A stretch of DNA of 42,920 nt from the NCBI GenBank assembly GCA_012517375.1, contig JAAYVC010000005.1, positions 1-42,920 of the forward strand, given 5' to 3'. Numbering within the stretch: position 1 is the first letter of the stretch; every line of letters starts with the position of its first letter. Source of the stretch: a bacterium (GTDB lineage Bacteria > Hydrothermota > Tepidihabitantia > B3-TA06). The notes beneath the pieces are model-generated. The model was given only the letters and a program-made list of their open reading frames with translations. It was not told where the DNA came from and searched no databases. A program made the translations under genes and the position numbers. Shown in pieces: positions 6,847 to 16,438 of this stretch.

Positions 6847-8183
6847 GTCGCTTTTGCCCATTTCTTATATAAATCGGGACAAAAAAACCTTATCGCTTCC
6901 CAGGTGGCAGGACCGCAGATGGCCTCGTGCTTTTCTTCCTTCATCTCAGCAAGGAGCGCTTTCTCTTTTTGCGCCCAGAGTTCGTCGTTCGTCCAGTCGT
7001 TCGGATTGGTTGTATAAAGTCTTCGGTAGTAATGCTTTGCATTGTCCTTATCATTCAGGTTTTTGATTGCATAGTCCTGAAAGTATCGCAGGAGACGGTG
7101 AACGGTGTCGTAGTCGAACACTCCCCACTGCGGTTCGGGTTCGGGACTTCCGCGCCATTCCCATAAAATACGCTGCATCTTCTCGACCCAGCCTGGCGTG
7201 TTGCGCCAGAGTGAGTGAACAACTTTTGTGTCGCGTGACGCAAAGTGAAGCTCGGGCGTTTCAAGCCTTGCCTCGCGCACTCTCGTCACCCTGCTGCGCT
7301 TGTATTTAATGTAGTCTACGCCCGGCCAGATGGTCACTGGAATCTCGGTTTTTGCCCCTGATGGTCCGCCGTGCATGTATGCCGTGAGCATGAAGAGCCT
7401 GTAGCGGTCGCAGGAACCTCCCTGGATGTTTATGCATCCTGTTGAGCCTCCGCCGACTATGGATGCGTTGCCCTTGTGGATGTTCGTGTATTTAAGGTTC
7501 TCCTTGACTTCGTTCTCATTGTATTCGCGCTGCGCTGCGGGCTTCCTCCATCCGTACGTTTGGTTTCCTTCTCTGGTTGTTGGCAGAAGAGCCGAGTATC
7601 TGGACGAGGTGCCGACATGTACGCCTCTCCTGTAGGCGTGCTGGCCGAAGCCAAGCTGAGCGGTGCCTTCCTTGTTATCGGAGTTCGAGCCGGGGTTGAC
7701 GGTTGCAGGAAAGACGTGCACGTGGTCGCCGGGCGTAAGAAAGTGGTTCTCCCATTTTTTTAAAACATCATCCGTGACGCCAAGGTTGGGATCAGATGTA
7801 ACCGGTTGAACGAGCGTGGGAACTAAAAGCCCAAGACGCTCTGCGCGGCTTTGCGATGCGTTGGCATCATATACGCTTACAGTATCTTGGGGTACTCTGT
7901 ATCGCAGTATCACCGAGTCGTCGAACTGACCGAACCTGTTCTCAACGAGCTTTATTTCTGCGCCCGCGCCCGAAAGATAGGCTTCCTTGTCCGCAACTTT
8001 TACCCCTTGCAGCGCCAGGATGTTTATGAAGTAGTCGTCGGTCGGATGGTAGGCTCCAATATAATCCATGAAGCCGTCAAAATACTCCGCGGTTATTGTG
8101 GATTCGTAGCCGAACCACAAGCCGTATACTCCGGGATCGAGCTGATTGTCTCCCAGGATGTTTTTGTCATTGTTTTCTGCCAT
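6843..8183 (-). CDS. Hypothetical protein with YkuD-like SxGCxN motif
   Basis: 446 aa. About residues 235-253 read NIHKGNASIVGGGSTGCINI. A His followed about 14 residues later by S-T-G-C-I-N resembles the H...S-x-G-C-x-N/R active site of L,D-transpeptidases (YkuD) and of phage-type DUF5675-like proteins. If so, the Cys would be catalytic in peptidoglycan cross-linking or hydrolysis. No signal peptide or membrane helix is visible, which is odd for a cell-wall enzyme and leaves a phage-like or injected-effector role possible. The C-terminus ends CGPATWEAIRFFCPDLY. The N-terminal 130 residues resemble nothing I know. The start ATG at 8183 follows a GATAAT-like -10 but no clear -35. Confidence 0.6.
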   Translation of the reverse strand: MAENNDKNILGDNQLDPGVYGLWFGYESTITAEYFDGFMDYIGAYHPTDDYFINILALQGVKVADKEAYLSGAGAEIKLVENRFGQFDDSVILRYRVPQDTVSVYDANASQSRAERLGLLVPTLVQPVTSDPNLGVTDDVLKKWENHFLTPGDHVHVFPATVNPGSNSDNKEGTAQLGFGQHAYRRGVHVGTSSRYSALLPTTREGNQTYGWRKPAAQREYNENEVKENLKYTNIHKGNASIVGGGSTGCINIQGGSCDRYRLFMLTAYMHGGPSGAKTEIPVTIWPGVDYIKYKRSRVTRVREARLETPELHFASRDTKVVHSLWRNTPGWVEKMQRILWEWRGSPEPEPQWGVFDYDTVHRLLRYFQDYAIKNLNDKDNAKHYYRRLYTTNPNDWTNDELWAQKEKALLAEMKEEKHEAICGPATWEAIRFFCPDLYKKWAKAT

Positions 8184-8265
8184 GCTGAGATTATCCGCAA
8201 AACCCTGACGCGAGCCATTGAAGACTGACTGATTAATTTTAACGGAATCCGGTTTGCACTACCCG

Positions 8266-8293
8266 TTGACTTGACATCCAAGGACGTTATACT
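8266..8293 (+). promoter_or_regulatory. metK operon promoter
   Basis: TTGACT (8266-8271) and TATACT (8288-8293) are separated by 16 bp. A leader of about 40 nt carries AAAGGAGG (8329-8336) before the TTG start at 8343. The leader is too short for an S-adenosylmethionine riboswitch and none is visible. Confidence 0.7.
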
Positions 8294-8342
8294 CCACGAA
8301 TATTTTTTATAAATGCCAATCCTCTTTGAAAGGAGGCAGTAA

Positions 8343-9506
8343 TTGGAGAAGATACTCCTTACTTCTGAGTCGGTGACCGAAGGACATCCGGATAAGGTCT
8401 GCGATCAGATTTCCGACTCGGTGCTTGATGCGGTTCTTACAGAGGATATAAAGGGTCGTGTTGCGTGCGAGACTTTCATCACGGTAGGGCTGGTCATTGT
8501 CGGCGGAGAGATTACAACATCCTGCTACGTCGATTTGCAGCCAATGGTTCGCGACCTTCTTGCGGATATAGGCTACACTAATCACAAGTACGGCTTCGAC
8601 AGCGCCACCTGCGCTATTCTCAACGCCATAGGCCGTCAGTCGCCCGATATCGCACAGGGCGTAGACGTTGGCGGCGCCGGCGACCAGGGCCTAATGATAG
8701 GCTACGCCTGCTCTGAGACCCCGGAACTTATGCCTCTTCCCATAATGCTTGCGCACAAGCTCACGCGCCGGCTTGCCGAGGTTCGCAAGCAGGGCATACT
8801 TGCATATCTCGGCCCTGACGGCAAGTCGCAGGTCACTGTGGAATACGTCTCGGGAAAGCCGAGCCGCATCGTGAACGTGGTACTGAGCTCCCAGCACACG
8901 GAGGAGATTCTCGATTCGTCCGGCCATCACATCACTCAGGAGGCGCGGCACGAGATCATAGAAAACGTCGCCAAGGTCGTCCTCCCTGTGGAGATGATAG
9001 ACGAGAAGACCCGCTACTACGTGAATCCAACGGGCAAGTTCGTGATAGGCGGACCCCAGTCGGATACAGGCATGACAGGACGCAAGATAATAGTCGACAC
9101 CTACGGCGGACTTGCCGCACACGGCGGCGGTGCGTTTTCGGGCAAAGACCCCACGAAGGTGGACCGCTCGGCCACATACTTCGCGCGCTACATCGCCAAG
9201 AACGTAGTCGGGGCAGGTCTTGCCGAGCGCATACAGGTAAACCTCGCGTACGTGATAGGCGAGCCCGATCCGGCGGCGGTATCAATCGAGACGCACGGCA
9301 CAGCAAAGCTCGACGAAGCAAAGCTCCTTGAAGTTATCAAGGCCGAGTTCGACTTCCGTCCCCGCGCGATAATCGAGAGGCTTAATCTTCTCAGACCCAT
9401 TTATCGAAAAACCGCCGCCTACGGACACTTCGGCCGTACCGAAGAAGAGTTCACCTGGGAGCGCCTTGACGCAGTCGACTCTCTCCGCAAGCGCGCCGGG
9501 GTCTGA
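8343..9506 (+). CDS. metK: S-adenosylmethionine synthase
   Basis: 387 aa, the usual length. It makes S-adenosylmethionine from methionine and ATP. The opening [20 protein letters not shown] (about 6-25) is the family hallmark. [13 protein letters not shown] (about 107-119) is the ATP-binding loop and [17 protein letters not shown] (about 261-277) the P-loop-like signature with catalytic Lys and Asp residues. The start is TTG with a strong AAAGGAGG. It heads a five-gene plus-strand run (8343-11883) containing ahcY, so synthesis of S-adenosylmethionine and removal of its product are linked. Confidence 0.97.
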   Translation: MEKILLTSESVTEGHPDKVCDQISDSVLDAVLTEDIKGRVACETFITVGLVIVGGEITTSCYVDLQPMVRDLLADIGYTNHKYGFDSATCAILNAIGRQSPDIAQGVDVGGAGDQGLMIGYACSETPELMPLPIMLAHKLTRRLAEVRKQGILAYLGPDGKSQVTVEYVSGKPSRIVNVVLSSQHTEEILDSSGHHITQEARHEIIENVAKVVLPVEMIDEKTRYYVNPTGKFVIGGPQSDTGMTGRKIIVDTYGGLAAHGGGAFSGKDPTKVDRSATYFARYIAKNVVGAGLAERIQVNLAYVIGEPDPAAVSIETHGTAKLDEAKLLEVIKAEFDFRPRAIIERLNLLRPIYRKTAAYGHFGRTEEEFTWERLDAVDSLRKRAGV

Positions 9507-9529
9507 TAAAAGACTCAAAAGAAGGAATA

Positions 9530-9877
9530 ATGGCTGCTAAAAAGGGAATAAAGGCTGAAAAGCCTGCGCTGACTCTTGATTTCGACAAGGAAGCGGCCGA
9601 AGACCTGGAATACATCGCAAGGCTTACTGGCCAGGATCCGGCTGATACCGTCAGCTTTGCTCTGGGTCTTTTAAAAAAAATCGCCGAGGAGAAACAAAGA
9701 GGACACAAAACCTATATTGAACTCGGCACAGGTCGAAGAGAAGAGATAATTTTAGAACTGCCTCAAATCCGTCAGGACTTGATGGACACTGTCAGGGATA
9801 TCGCCGCCAAAACCGGACGATCTGAATCGGATATAATAAAAGAATTAGCCGAAAAATTGTCGAGAGGTGAGCGATAA
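9530..9877 (+). CDS. Small protein with two ribbon-helix-helix-like segments
   Basis: 115 aa, family not recognised. Two segments look like ribbon-helix-helix units: ALTLDFDKEAAEDLEYIARL with GQDPADTVSFALGLLKKIAE (about 13-56), and EIILELPQIRQDLMDTVRDI with KTGRSESDIIKELAEKL (about 68-112). Each has a short strand, a helix, a turn with Gly/Asp/Ser and a second helix. A single chain with two such units could bind DNA as a pseudo-dimer. A GAAGGA box precedes the ATG. Its stop overlaps the next start (TAATG). The position between metK and ahcY suggests a link to S-adenosylmethionine metabolism or simple co-transcription. Confidence 0.7.
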   Translation: MAAKKGIKAEKPALTLDFDKEAAEDLEYIARLTGQDPADTVSFALGLLKKIAEEKQRGHKTYIELGTGRREEIILELPQIRQDLMDTVRDIAAKTGRSESDIIKELAEKLSRGER

Positions 9878-10170
9878 TGGCGGACGAAAACAAAGTAGAA
9901 GTAGGTAAAATCACCGGCAAAAGCGTTGTTCCTTCCACCAAACCTATCGAGGTAAAGCGCGAGAACACCGCCATGTGGCTATCCATTGCGACCGTGACGG
10001 TGTTCTGCCTCACTATCCTCGGTACGCTTGCCGCACTGCTCTGGGTTCATCCCTCAAGACTGCCGGGTCTTTTAGAATTCGTCAAGGTTCTTCTTCCCGC
10101 AGAGACCGCGCTTCTGGGAACCTGCTTCGGCTTCTACTTCTCTCAGTCGAGACTGAAGGGAAAAGATTGA
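9877..10170 (+). CDS. Small two-helix membrane protein
   Basis: 97 aa, family unknown. After a charged 30-residue N-terminus come two hydrophobic segments: about 33-55 (MWLSIATVTVFCLTILGTLA onward) and about 66-88 (VKVLLPAETALLGTCFGFYF). It ends in a short basic tail, SRLKGKD. The start overlaps the previous stop, so the two are probably translated together. Possible roles include a membrane partner for the preceding RHH-like protein or a holin-like protein; neither is supported by a motif. Confidence 0.65.
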   Translation: MADENKVEVGKITGKSVVPSTKPIEVKRENTAMWLSIATVTVFCLTILGTLAALLWVHPSRLPGLLEFVKVLLPAETALLGTCFGFYFSQSRLKGKD

Positions 10171-10182
10171 AAAACAATTTAA

Positions 10183-11448
<1,266 letters not shown>

Positions 11449-11457
11449 GGTCACCTT

Positions 11458-11883
11458 ATGTCCCCCGAACCCATTAAAGCGGTGGTTCAAAGAGTGACGG
11501 GCCTTACCCTGGCGGGTAAGGCTCGTACCGGTCACTGGACGATGATGGACACCTCCGTCGAAGTCGGAGGCAGCTCAGCGGCATCCACTCCCATGGAACT
11601 CGTACTCATGGCCCTGGGCGGGTGCACCGGGATGGACGTGCTCTCCATCCTCGCCAAGATGGGTCAGCCGGTTGAGGACTACCGCATCGAGCTCGAAGGC
11701 GAACGCTCCGAAGAACATCCCAAGGTCTACACCAAAATCCGCCTCACGCACGTCGTCAAGGGCAAGGTTGACCCCGAAAGACTCGCTCACGCTATAGAAC
11801 TCTCGGAAACCAAGTACTGCTCTGTCTCGGGGATGCTGAAAAAATCCGTAAATATAGAAACCAATTATCGGGTAGAACCTTGA
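11458..11883 (+). CDS. OsmC family protein
   Basis: 141 aa. OsmC/Ohr family proteins are thiol peroxidases acting on organic hydroperoxides. SSAASTPMELVLMALGGCTGMDV (about 38-60) contains the first conserved Cys, and ELSETKYCSVSGML (about 120-133) the second. This spacing fits the YhfA-like OsmC subgroup. It starts 10 bp after ahcY behind a CTGAGG box, so it is most likely the last gene of the metK operon. The link to methyl metabolism may be homocysteine/thiol chemistry, which is speculative. Confidence 0.9.
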   Translation: MSPEPIKAVVQRVTGLTLAGKARTGHWTMMDTSVEVGGSSAASTPMELVLMALGGCTGMDVLSILAKMGQPVEDYRIELEGERSEEHPKVYTKIRLTHVVKGKVDPERLAHAIELSETKYCSVSGMLKKSVNIETNYRVEP

Positions 11884-11942
11884 TAGAAAACCCTCACTCA
11901 ACTCTGCAAGATAATATAGGTTTGTTATGGTGAGATTCCCAG

Positions 11943-12599
11943 TCAGGTCTCGACCGGGTTTTGAGGTTTTTTGCCGTTCTTGTGGTTGTTATTGTTCCGC
12001 ACCCTTTGGATCTCGGTGCGAAAGAGCGACAGGAAAGTTTTCCATAGAATCTTCATGTCCAGCCCCATCGACCGGTTTTGTATATATAGCATGTTGAGGC
12101 GGAACTTCTCTGGTATTATCTCATCGATGTACTGCTCGTCGAACTTGTGGGGGTCCATGTGAGACTCGATATCCACATAATGGATCTGGGCAGGTCCAGT
12201 AATCCCCGGCTTCACGGAAAGGATAACCCGCTGACCTGCGGTGTAGTGCGAGACGTACTGCGGGTCTTCCGGCCGCGGTCCGACAAGGCTCATGTTTCCG
12301 AGGAAAACGTTGATAAACTGGGGAAGCTCATCTATCTTCAGTCTTCTAAGTATCAATCCTGTCTTTGTGATTCGGGGGTCGTTGCGGTAGGTAAGCTTGG
12401 GCCCGCACTTATCCGCCCCATCTATCATCGTTCGGAACTTGAAAATCTTAAAGGGCCTGCCGTCCTTGCCAACCCTCACTCCTCGATAGAACACAGGTCC
12501 CCTGGAGTCCATTTTTATTGCGAGAGCGACGAACGGAGTAATAAGTGCTACGCCTATAAGCGCAAAAATCGAAAGGACAATATCCAATGTTCTCTTCAT
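11943..12599 (-). CDS. Bacterial sugar transferase (undecaprenyl-phosphate phosphosugar transferase)
   Basis: 218 aa from the chosen start. It transfers a sugar-1-phosphate to undecaprenyl phosphate to begin surface polysaccharide synthesis. MKRTLDIVLSIFALIGVALI is the typical membrane-anchoring opening. FKIFKFRTMIDGAD (about 49-62), LPQFINVFLGNMSLVGPRP and the VKPGITGPAQIHY stretch are signature motifs. The short form without an N-terminal membrane domain resembles WcaJ/PglC-type enzymes. I chose ATG 12599 because AAGGAATCCG precedes it and the promoter at 12669-12696 gives a 5' UTR of about 60 nt. The GTG at 12665 would precede the transcription start. It is convergent with the OsmC gene. 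Confidence 0.92.
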   Translation of the reverse strand: MKRTLDIVLSIFALIGVALITPFVALAIKMDSRGPVFYRGVRVGKDGRPFKIFKFRTMIDGADKCGPKLTYRNDPRITKTGLILRRLKIDELPQFINVFLGNMSLVGPRPEDPQYVSHYTAGQRVILSVKPGITGPAQIHYVDIESHMDPHKFDEQYIDEIIPEKFRLNMLYIQNRSMGLDMKILWKTFLSLFRTEIQRVRNNNNHKNGKKPQNPVET

Positions 12600-12668
12600 C
12601 GGATTCCTTTTCCAGCTCGGTGCTCCAAGATTACGAAAACCCTGAGTGGAGTCTCTTCCATGCACGAG

Positions 12669-12696
12669 ATTATATCAAACTGTCAGGTTAAGTCAA
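12669..12696 (-). promoter_or_regulatory. Promoter of the sugar transferase
   Basis: On the minus strand TTGACT lies at 12696-12691 and a perfect TATAAT at 12674-12669, spacer 16 bp. The expected start is near 12662, giving an untranslated leader of about 60 nt. Confidence 0.75.
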
Positions 12697-12744
12697 TCGG
12701 GCAGAAATTCTCATCTGAAATCACGAATTAAAGGGTTTCGAGTT

Positions 12745-13905
12745 ATGATTTATTTGTCGATAATCTTTGGGGTTGCGGTTGTTTTGTTAACGTTTTCCTT
12801 TTTTGTATACCCGTTGTGTCTGGTTATAATAAGGGCGGTTTTCTTTAAGAAAAGAAAAGATTCGAAGTTCGACTCATTACCAAAGGTAATGTTCGTTTTT
12901 CCATGTTGCTGGGAAGGTCAGAGAATCAGAGCAAAAATAGAAAACACCCTTCTTCTTGATTACCCCAGAGATAAGATGGATGTAGTGGCTATCTCGGATG
13001 CCGCTTCACCAGAAACAATTTCCATCCTGGAAGAAGCAGAAAAAAAAGGAGGAATGAGGATAATCCGTAATTCAATTCGTTCTGGCAAAAGCGCAGCTCT
13101 GGCTAAAGCCTTAGATCAATGCGACGCTGAAGTATTCGTCGTTACGGATGCGGATGCGCTTTTGGAACCCTCGCATTTAAAAAAATTGGTTATGCCCTTT
13201 TCGGATTCACGTGTGGGAGCGGTTACAGGTACTATTCGTTACGAAAATGAAGCACAATCTGGTATAAGTAATAATGAAGGTTTGTATTGGAAGTTTGAGA
13301 TGGTAACAAGAAAGGCAGAGAGTCTTATAGGTATGCTTACTGGAGTTGTAGGAGCCGTCTATGCCATAAGACCGGAACTTTTCAAAATAACAGATCCGAG
13401 GCTCGATGCTGATTTTCTGGCCCCCTTGCTGGCGTTGGAGAAGAAGAAAATTGTTTTATTTCTCGATCATATTGTCGCCAAGGATTACTCTCCATCGAGT
13501 TCGGAAGCTTTGTTTGCAAGGAGATTGCGAACAATCAGCCTCGGCCTTTTAAGTCTATTCAAAAATTCTAGATTCCTTAACCCTTTCCGGTTTCCGATGC
13601 TCTCCTGGGAGCTATGGAGCCACAAGATTCTTAGATGGCTTCTCCCGGTTTTTATGCTTCTGATTTTCGTAAGCAACGCTTTTATGATCAATATTTCGGT
13701 TTTTTGGTTTATTCTATTTTGTGTTCAGGTTTTATTCTATCTTATGGGTATTATTGGGTGCATTATTGCAAAATTTAACAAAAAAGCAGGAATTTTGAGT
13801 TCCATATGGTATTTCATTCTTTCTTCGTATGCATCTATGGTTGCTTTTGTCAATGTCTTTACCGGCCGGGATTTCTCTGTATGGGGTGATACGGCTAGAC
13901 GATAG
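12745..13905 (+). CDS. Family 2 glycosyltransferase, membrane-anchored
   Basis: 386 aa. An N-terminal membrane helix (about 1-25) is followed by a GT-A domain: MFVFPCCWEGQRIRAKIENT, VAISDAASPETI, IRSGKSAALAKALDQ and the metal-binding VVTDADALLEP (about 129-139). Two or three membrane helices follow after about residue 290. This is the architecture of processive GT2 enzymes such as IcaA- or HAS-like synthases, though QxxRW is not evident. ATG 12745 was preferred to the upstream in-frame ATG at 12646 because AAAGGG precedes it and the protein then begins with the membrane helix. Codon use is AT-richer than in metK or ahcY, suggesting transfer. Confidence 0.88.
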   Translation: MIYLSIIFGVAVVLLTFSFFVYPLCLVIIRAVFFKKRKDSKFDSLPKVMFVFPCCWEGQRIRAKIENTLLLDYPRDKMDVVAISDAASPETISILEEAEKKGGMRIIRNSIRSGKSAALAKALDQCDAEVFVVTDADALLEPSHLKKLVMPFSDSRVGAVTGTIRYENEAQSGISNNEGLYWKFEMVTRKAESLIGMLTGVVGAVYAIRPELFKITDPRLDADFLAPLLALEKKKIVLFLDHIVAKDYSPSSSEALFARRLRTISLGLLSLFKNSRFLNPFRFPMLSWELWSHKILRWLLPVFMLLIFVSNAFMINISVFWFILFCVQVLFYLMGIIGCIIAKFNKKAGILSSIWYFILSSYASMVAFVNVFTGRDFSVWGDTARR

Positions 13906-14035
13906 AGCCAAGAAGCATAATGATAATAATTAATCTACTTTGAAATGTCCTGCAGAAGTTTAATAACGACAGGTTGGATTTCGAAGAAGCACAAAGAAAA
14001 AGGGTTAAAATTCCGAAAAGGGTATGTTTCTGGGC

Positions 14036-15250
14036 TCATTGAGTTCTTGAAAGCTTAAGAAAAGGAAAGTATTTGACAATTAAATCCTTAACCACTTTCG
14101 CTTGATTTTCAAAAGTAAGTGAGGCAACTTTCTTTAAGCCACCTAGAGCCAATCTATATCTTAAATCAGGATTAATTATTGCCTTTCTGAGCATCTCGCG
14201 CAACTCTTCCTCATCTCCGGGCGAAGCTAGGAGACCGTTAAGACCATGCGACACACGGTAAGGTACGCCACCCAACTTTGTGGCTACTACTGGCAAACCA
14301 GATGCCCATGCCTCAAGAATAACTCTCGGGAAACCTTCTCCGTAAAAATCAGAGGGTTGAACAAAAATATCGCAACCACGGTAAAGCTTCTTTAGGGTTT
14401 CACTTGGCGGGACAAACCCGAGAACATTAACATTCTTTTCCATGTTCAATCGTTTCACTGTATGTTTAACTTCATCAAGTAAAGGTCCAGACCCAGCAAT
14501 GAATAATTGAAGGTTCGGGAATTCGACTGTTAAATTCGTGAAAACCTTAAGGAGTAGATCGACACCTTTACCTTGAGCCAGTTGTCCTACAAAAAGTAAC
14601 TTGCGGGCCAAACCATGAGTTTTCTTTGGCAATACCAGATCTTTCTGAGTGATTCGTATATCATCAAGTAGATGAGCTATGTGTAGAGATGATGTGAAAA
14701 GATTATGCAGTTCACATCCCGTAACAAAAACCAGCGAGCCTCGACTCATCCATCTTGTTGAAAAGTGAATCAACCATCCCATTAGTTTGGCTATTACGAG
14801 CTTGATACCGCCGAATTTTTCTCTTCTGGCTGTTTTAAGAATATTTCCAGGGATGTGCAATATTACCGGAATCTTCCTTCGTCTAGCAAAGTAATAGAAA
14901 AAAGGGGCAACAACTGATGGGGTACGAAGCCAAATCAGATCAGATGAATTGCTCAACTCCCTTGCGCACCGAAGTATCGTTTTTAAGTGCTTAGGGAGAG
15001 ATAAGGCAGTACTAATAATACTTTCCCATCCAGGAAGAGGGAGGAGCCTGATACCAGAGTCTTCTATTATTATGGCACTTTTCTTAATTTCAGCTTCAGA
15101 ACTATGTTTTACCGCAACGGAGAGTGTTATTGTTTTTGCTATATTCAGTTTTCGAATGAAATTAATGGAATCTGAGTTTGCCCAGGTTATCTTTTCATTT
15201 TTCTTATACAGATCATGCAGGTAAATGCCTAATCGTAAGGACTTACTCAT
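14036..15250 (-). CDS. Family 4 glycosyltransferase
   Basis: 404 aa, GT-B fold. The C-terminal half has the hallmark series ARKLLFVGQLAQGKGVDLLL (about 209-228), LQLFIAGSGPLLDEVK, NVNVLGFVPPSETL, then DIFVQPSDFYGEGFPRVILEAWASGLPVVATKLGG with the E-x7-E-type donor site. The N-terminal acceptor domain is poorly conserved, as usual. It probably adds a hexose to a cell-surface glycan. It faces the GT2 gene convergently across 130 bp in which I see no gene or clear terminator. The sequence is AT-rich, like the GT2 gene. Confidence 0.92.
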   Translation of the reverse strand: MSKSLRLGIYLHDLYKKNEKITWANSDSINFIRKLNIAKTITLSVAVKHSSEAEIKKSAIIIEDSGIRLLPLPGWESIISTALSLPKHLKTILRCARELSNSSDLIWLRTPSVVAPFFYYFARRRKIPVILHIPGNILKTARREKFGGIKLVIAKLMGWLIHFSTRWMSRGSLVFVTGCELHNLFTSSLHIAHLLDDIRITQKDLVLPKKTHGLARKLLFVGQLAQGKGVDLLLKVFTNLTVEFPNLQLFIAGSGPLLDEVKHTVKRLNMEKNVNVLGFVPPSETLKKLYRGCDIFVQPSDFYGEGFPRVILEAWASGLPVVATKLGGVPYRVSHGLNGLLASPGDEEELREMLRKAIINPDLRYRLALGGLKKVASLTFENQAKVVKDLIVKYFPFLKLSRTQ

Positions 15251-15298
15251 AGTTGATGCAAATAAAGCAATGACAATATTCAGAATGACTAGTTGAGT

Positions 15299-16057
15299 CT
15301 ACGGCTGCCATGTGTGTTCAATCTTCAAGGTCTCAGAGGGATATGAGAGTATTGAATCACGGAAAGCGTAGACCATATAGTAGCGTGTATCGCCGTCGCG
15401 GGCGCAAAGAAATCTGTAAAACGAGGAATCCAGCTTAACCGGGCGGACGCCTTTTGAGCCTTCAGGATCCCAGGCATGCTGCCCAACCCCGTCGATGTTT
15501 TCGTAGTATGTCGTAAATTCAAGACTTGACGGAGCATAGAGCAGATAGTAAAGCCCGTCGCACGAATCGGGAGAACTCCAGTAAAGGTCAACAGTATCCT
15601 CGACGAGTGGATGCTTGTAGTTCAGACTCTCCGGCGCAGGCGGTCTAGGGTCCGCAAGGCCTTCCTCTGGAGTCACAGTCATGGTATCCGAGAAGCCTTC
15701 CGCTTCGGGGTTGGTGAAAATGGCGAATACCGCATGAACGAAATAGCGATACGTCTTTCCGTTCTGGACTGAAGTATCCGTTAAAGCCCATCCTGCCCTT
15801 ATGGGATTCAGTGGTCCGAGTTCGGCGACCTGCTCGAATTTCTTTCCTTCCTCCGAACGCATGAGTTTGAAATGCCCGAACATGCCCCCGTATTCCAAAA
15901 GCGTATTCTGGTTTATCCAGAATTGCACAGTGGCGCGGCTATCACCTGCGAACGCCTTGACCCACACAAAGGGTTCAATCTGATTGGGAGGGGGCGTACA
16001 GACCAGAAACGACAAAAGAATCGTCGTTGCTCCAAAAAGATTAACCGATTTTTTCAT
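15299..16057 (-). CDS. Hypothetical lipoprotein with fibronectin-like domain
   Basis: 252 aa from ATG 16057. The signal peptide ends in LSFLVC (Cys about 20). Two beta-rich segments look like Fn3/Ig domains: about 28-120 (FVWVKAFAGDSRATVQFWIN ... GKTYRYFVHAVF) and about 135-245 (VDLYWSSPDSCDGLYYLLYA ... TRYYMVYAFRDS). The longer reading from 16084 adds nine residues and lacks a start signal, whereas 16057 lies 6 bp after a TATCCT -10. Function unknown; the fold suggests binding at the cell envelope. Confidence 0.8.
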   Translation of the reverse strand: MKKSVNLFGATTILLSFLVCTPPPNQIEPFVWVKAFAGDSRATVQFWINQNTLLEYGGMFGHFKLMRSEEGKKFEQVAELGPLNPIRAGWALTDTSVQNGKTYRYFVHAVFAIFTNPEAEGFSDTMTVTPEEGLADPRPPAPESLNYKHPLVEDTVDLYWSSPDSCDGLYYLLYAPSSLEFTTYYENIDGVGQHAWDPEGSKGVRPVKLDSSFYRFLCARDGDTRYYMVYAFRDSILSYPSETLKIEHTWQP

Positions 16058-16063
16058 TATCGC

Positions 16064-16091
16064 AGGATACTCAATATTGCCCAAAGGTCAA
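16064..16091 (-). promoter_or_regulatory. Promoter of the Fn3-like lipoprotein
   Basis: On the minus strand TTGACC is at 16091-16086 and TATCCT at 16069-16064, with a 16-bp spacer. Six bases separate it from ATG 16057. Confidence 0.65.
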
Positions 16092-16151
16092 GCAGGTAAG
16101 ACCCTGAAAATCAAGGGATTATACCGAGGATTTTTTCTGAAATCTACCCTC

Positions 16152-16179
16152 TTGACAAGCGTTAAAACCGCTCTATACT
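16152..16179 (+). promoter_or_regulatory. Promoter of the outer-membrane operon
   Basis: TTGACA (16152-16157) and TATACT (16174-16179) are separated by 16 bp. The expected transcript start near 16186 gives a 5' leader of about 250 nt before the TonB-receptor start at 16439. Confidence 0.75.
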
Positions 16180-16185
16180 AATACG

Positions 16186-16438
16186 AGAAAAGGTTGCATG
16201 CGCGAGTCGGATCGTCTTACCTCCCGCATGCATCTCTTAAAGAAATTCGGGCTTTCTAGGGTAGCCCGTACAAAAACGGCAGGTTTAAGATGTGTGCTAG
16301 AAAAAAAGTCAAAGCGTGTCCTGTACAAAAAAGTGCATTATCCTCTGCAATGGAGTGTAGTGTTCATACATCTTTTCCCGAATGTCAAATCAATAATAAA
16401 ATAATAAACTCTCAGCCTAATAAGATAGGAGGTTGAGC
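16186..16438 (+). promoter_or_regulatory. Long structured 5' leader of the TonB-receptor operon
   Basis: About 250 nt without a convincing gene. Two perfect stems sit at the 5' end: TGCATGCG (16195-16202) with CGCATGCA (16225-16232), and CGGGCT (16248-16253) with AGCCCG (16263-16268). The rest is A-rich and ends in AGGAGG (16427-16432). No known riboswitch consensus, such as a B12 box, is apparent. A regulatory leader is plausible but unproven. Confidence 0.45.

Noticed and set aside
8300-8342. S-adenosylmethionine riboswitch before metK
   Set aside because: The leader is only about 40 nt and shows no SAM-riboswitch stems.
12646-12744. N-terminal extension of the GT2 gene
   Set aside because: The extension overlaps the divergent sugar transferase promoter and lacks conserved residues; ATG 12745 has AAAGGG upstream.
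16198-16404. Small plus-strand gene in the TonB-receptor leader
   Set aside because: The frame begins inside the first leader stem, has no ribosome-binding site and encodes a basic chain without a recognisable pattern.
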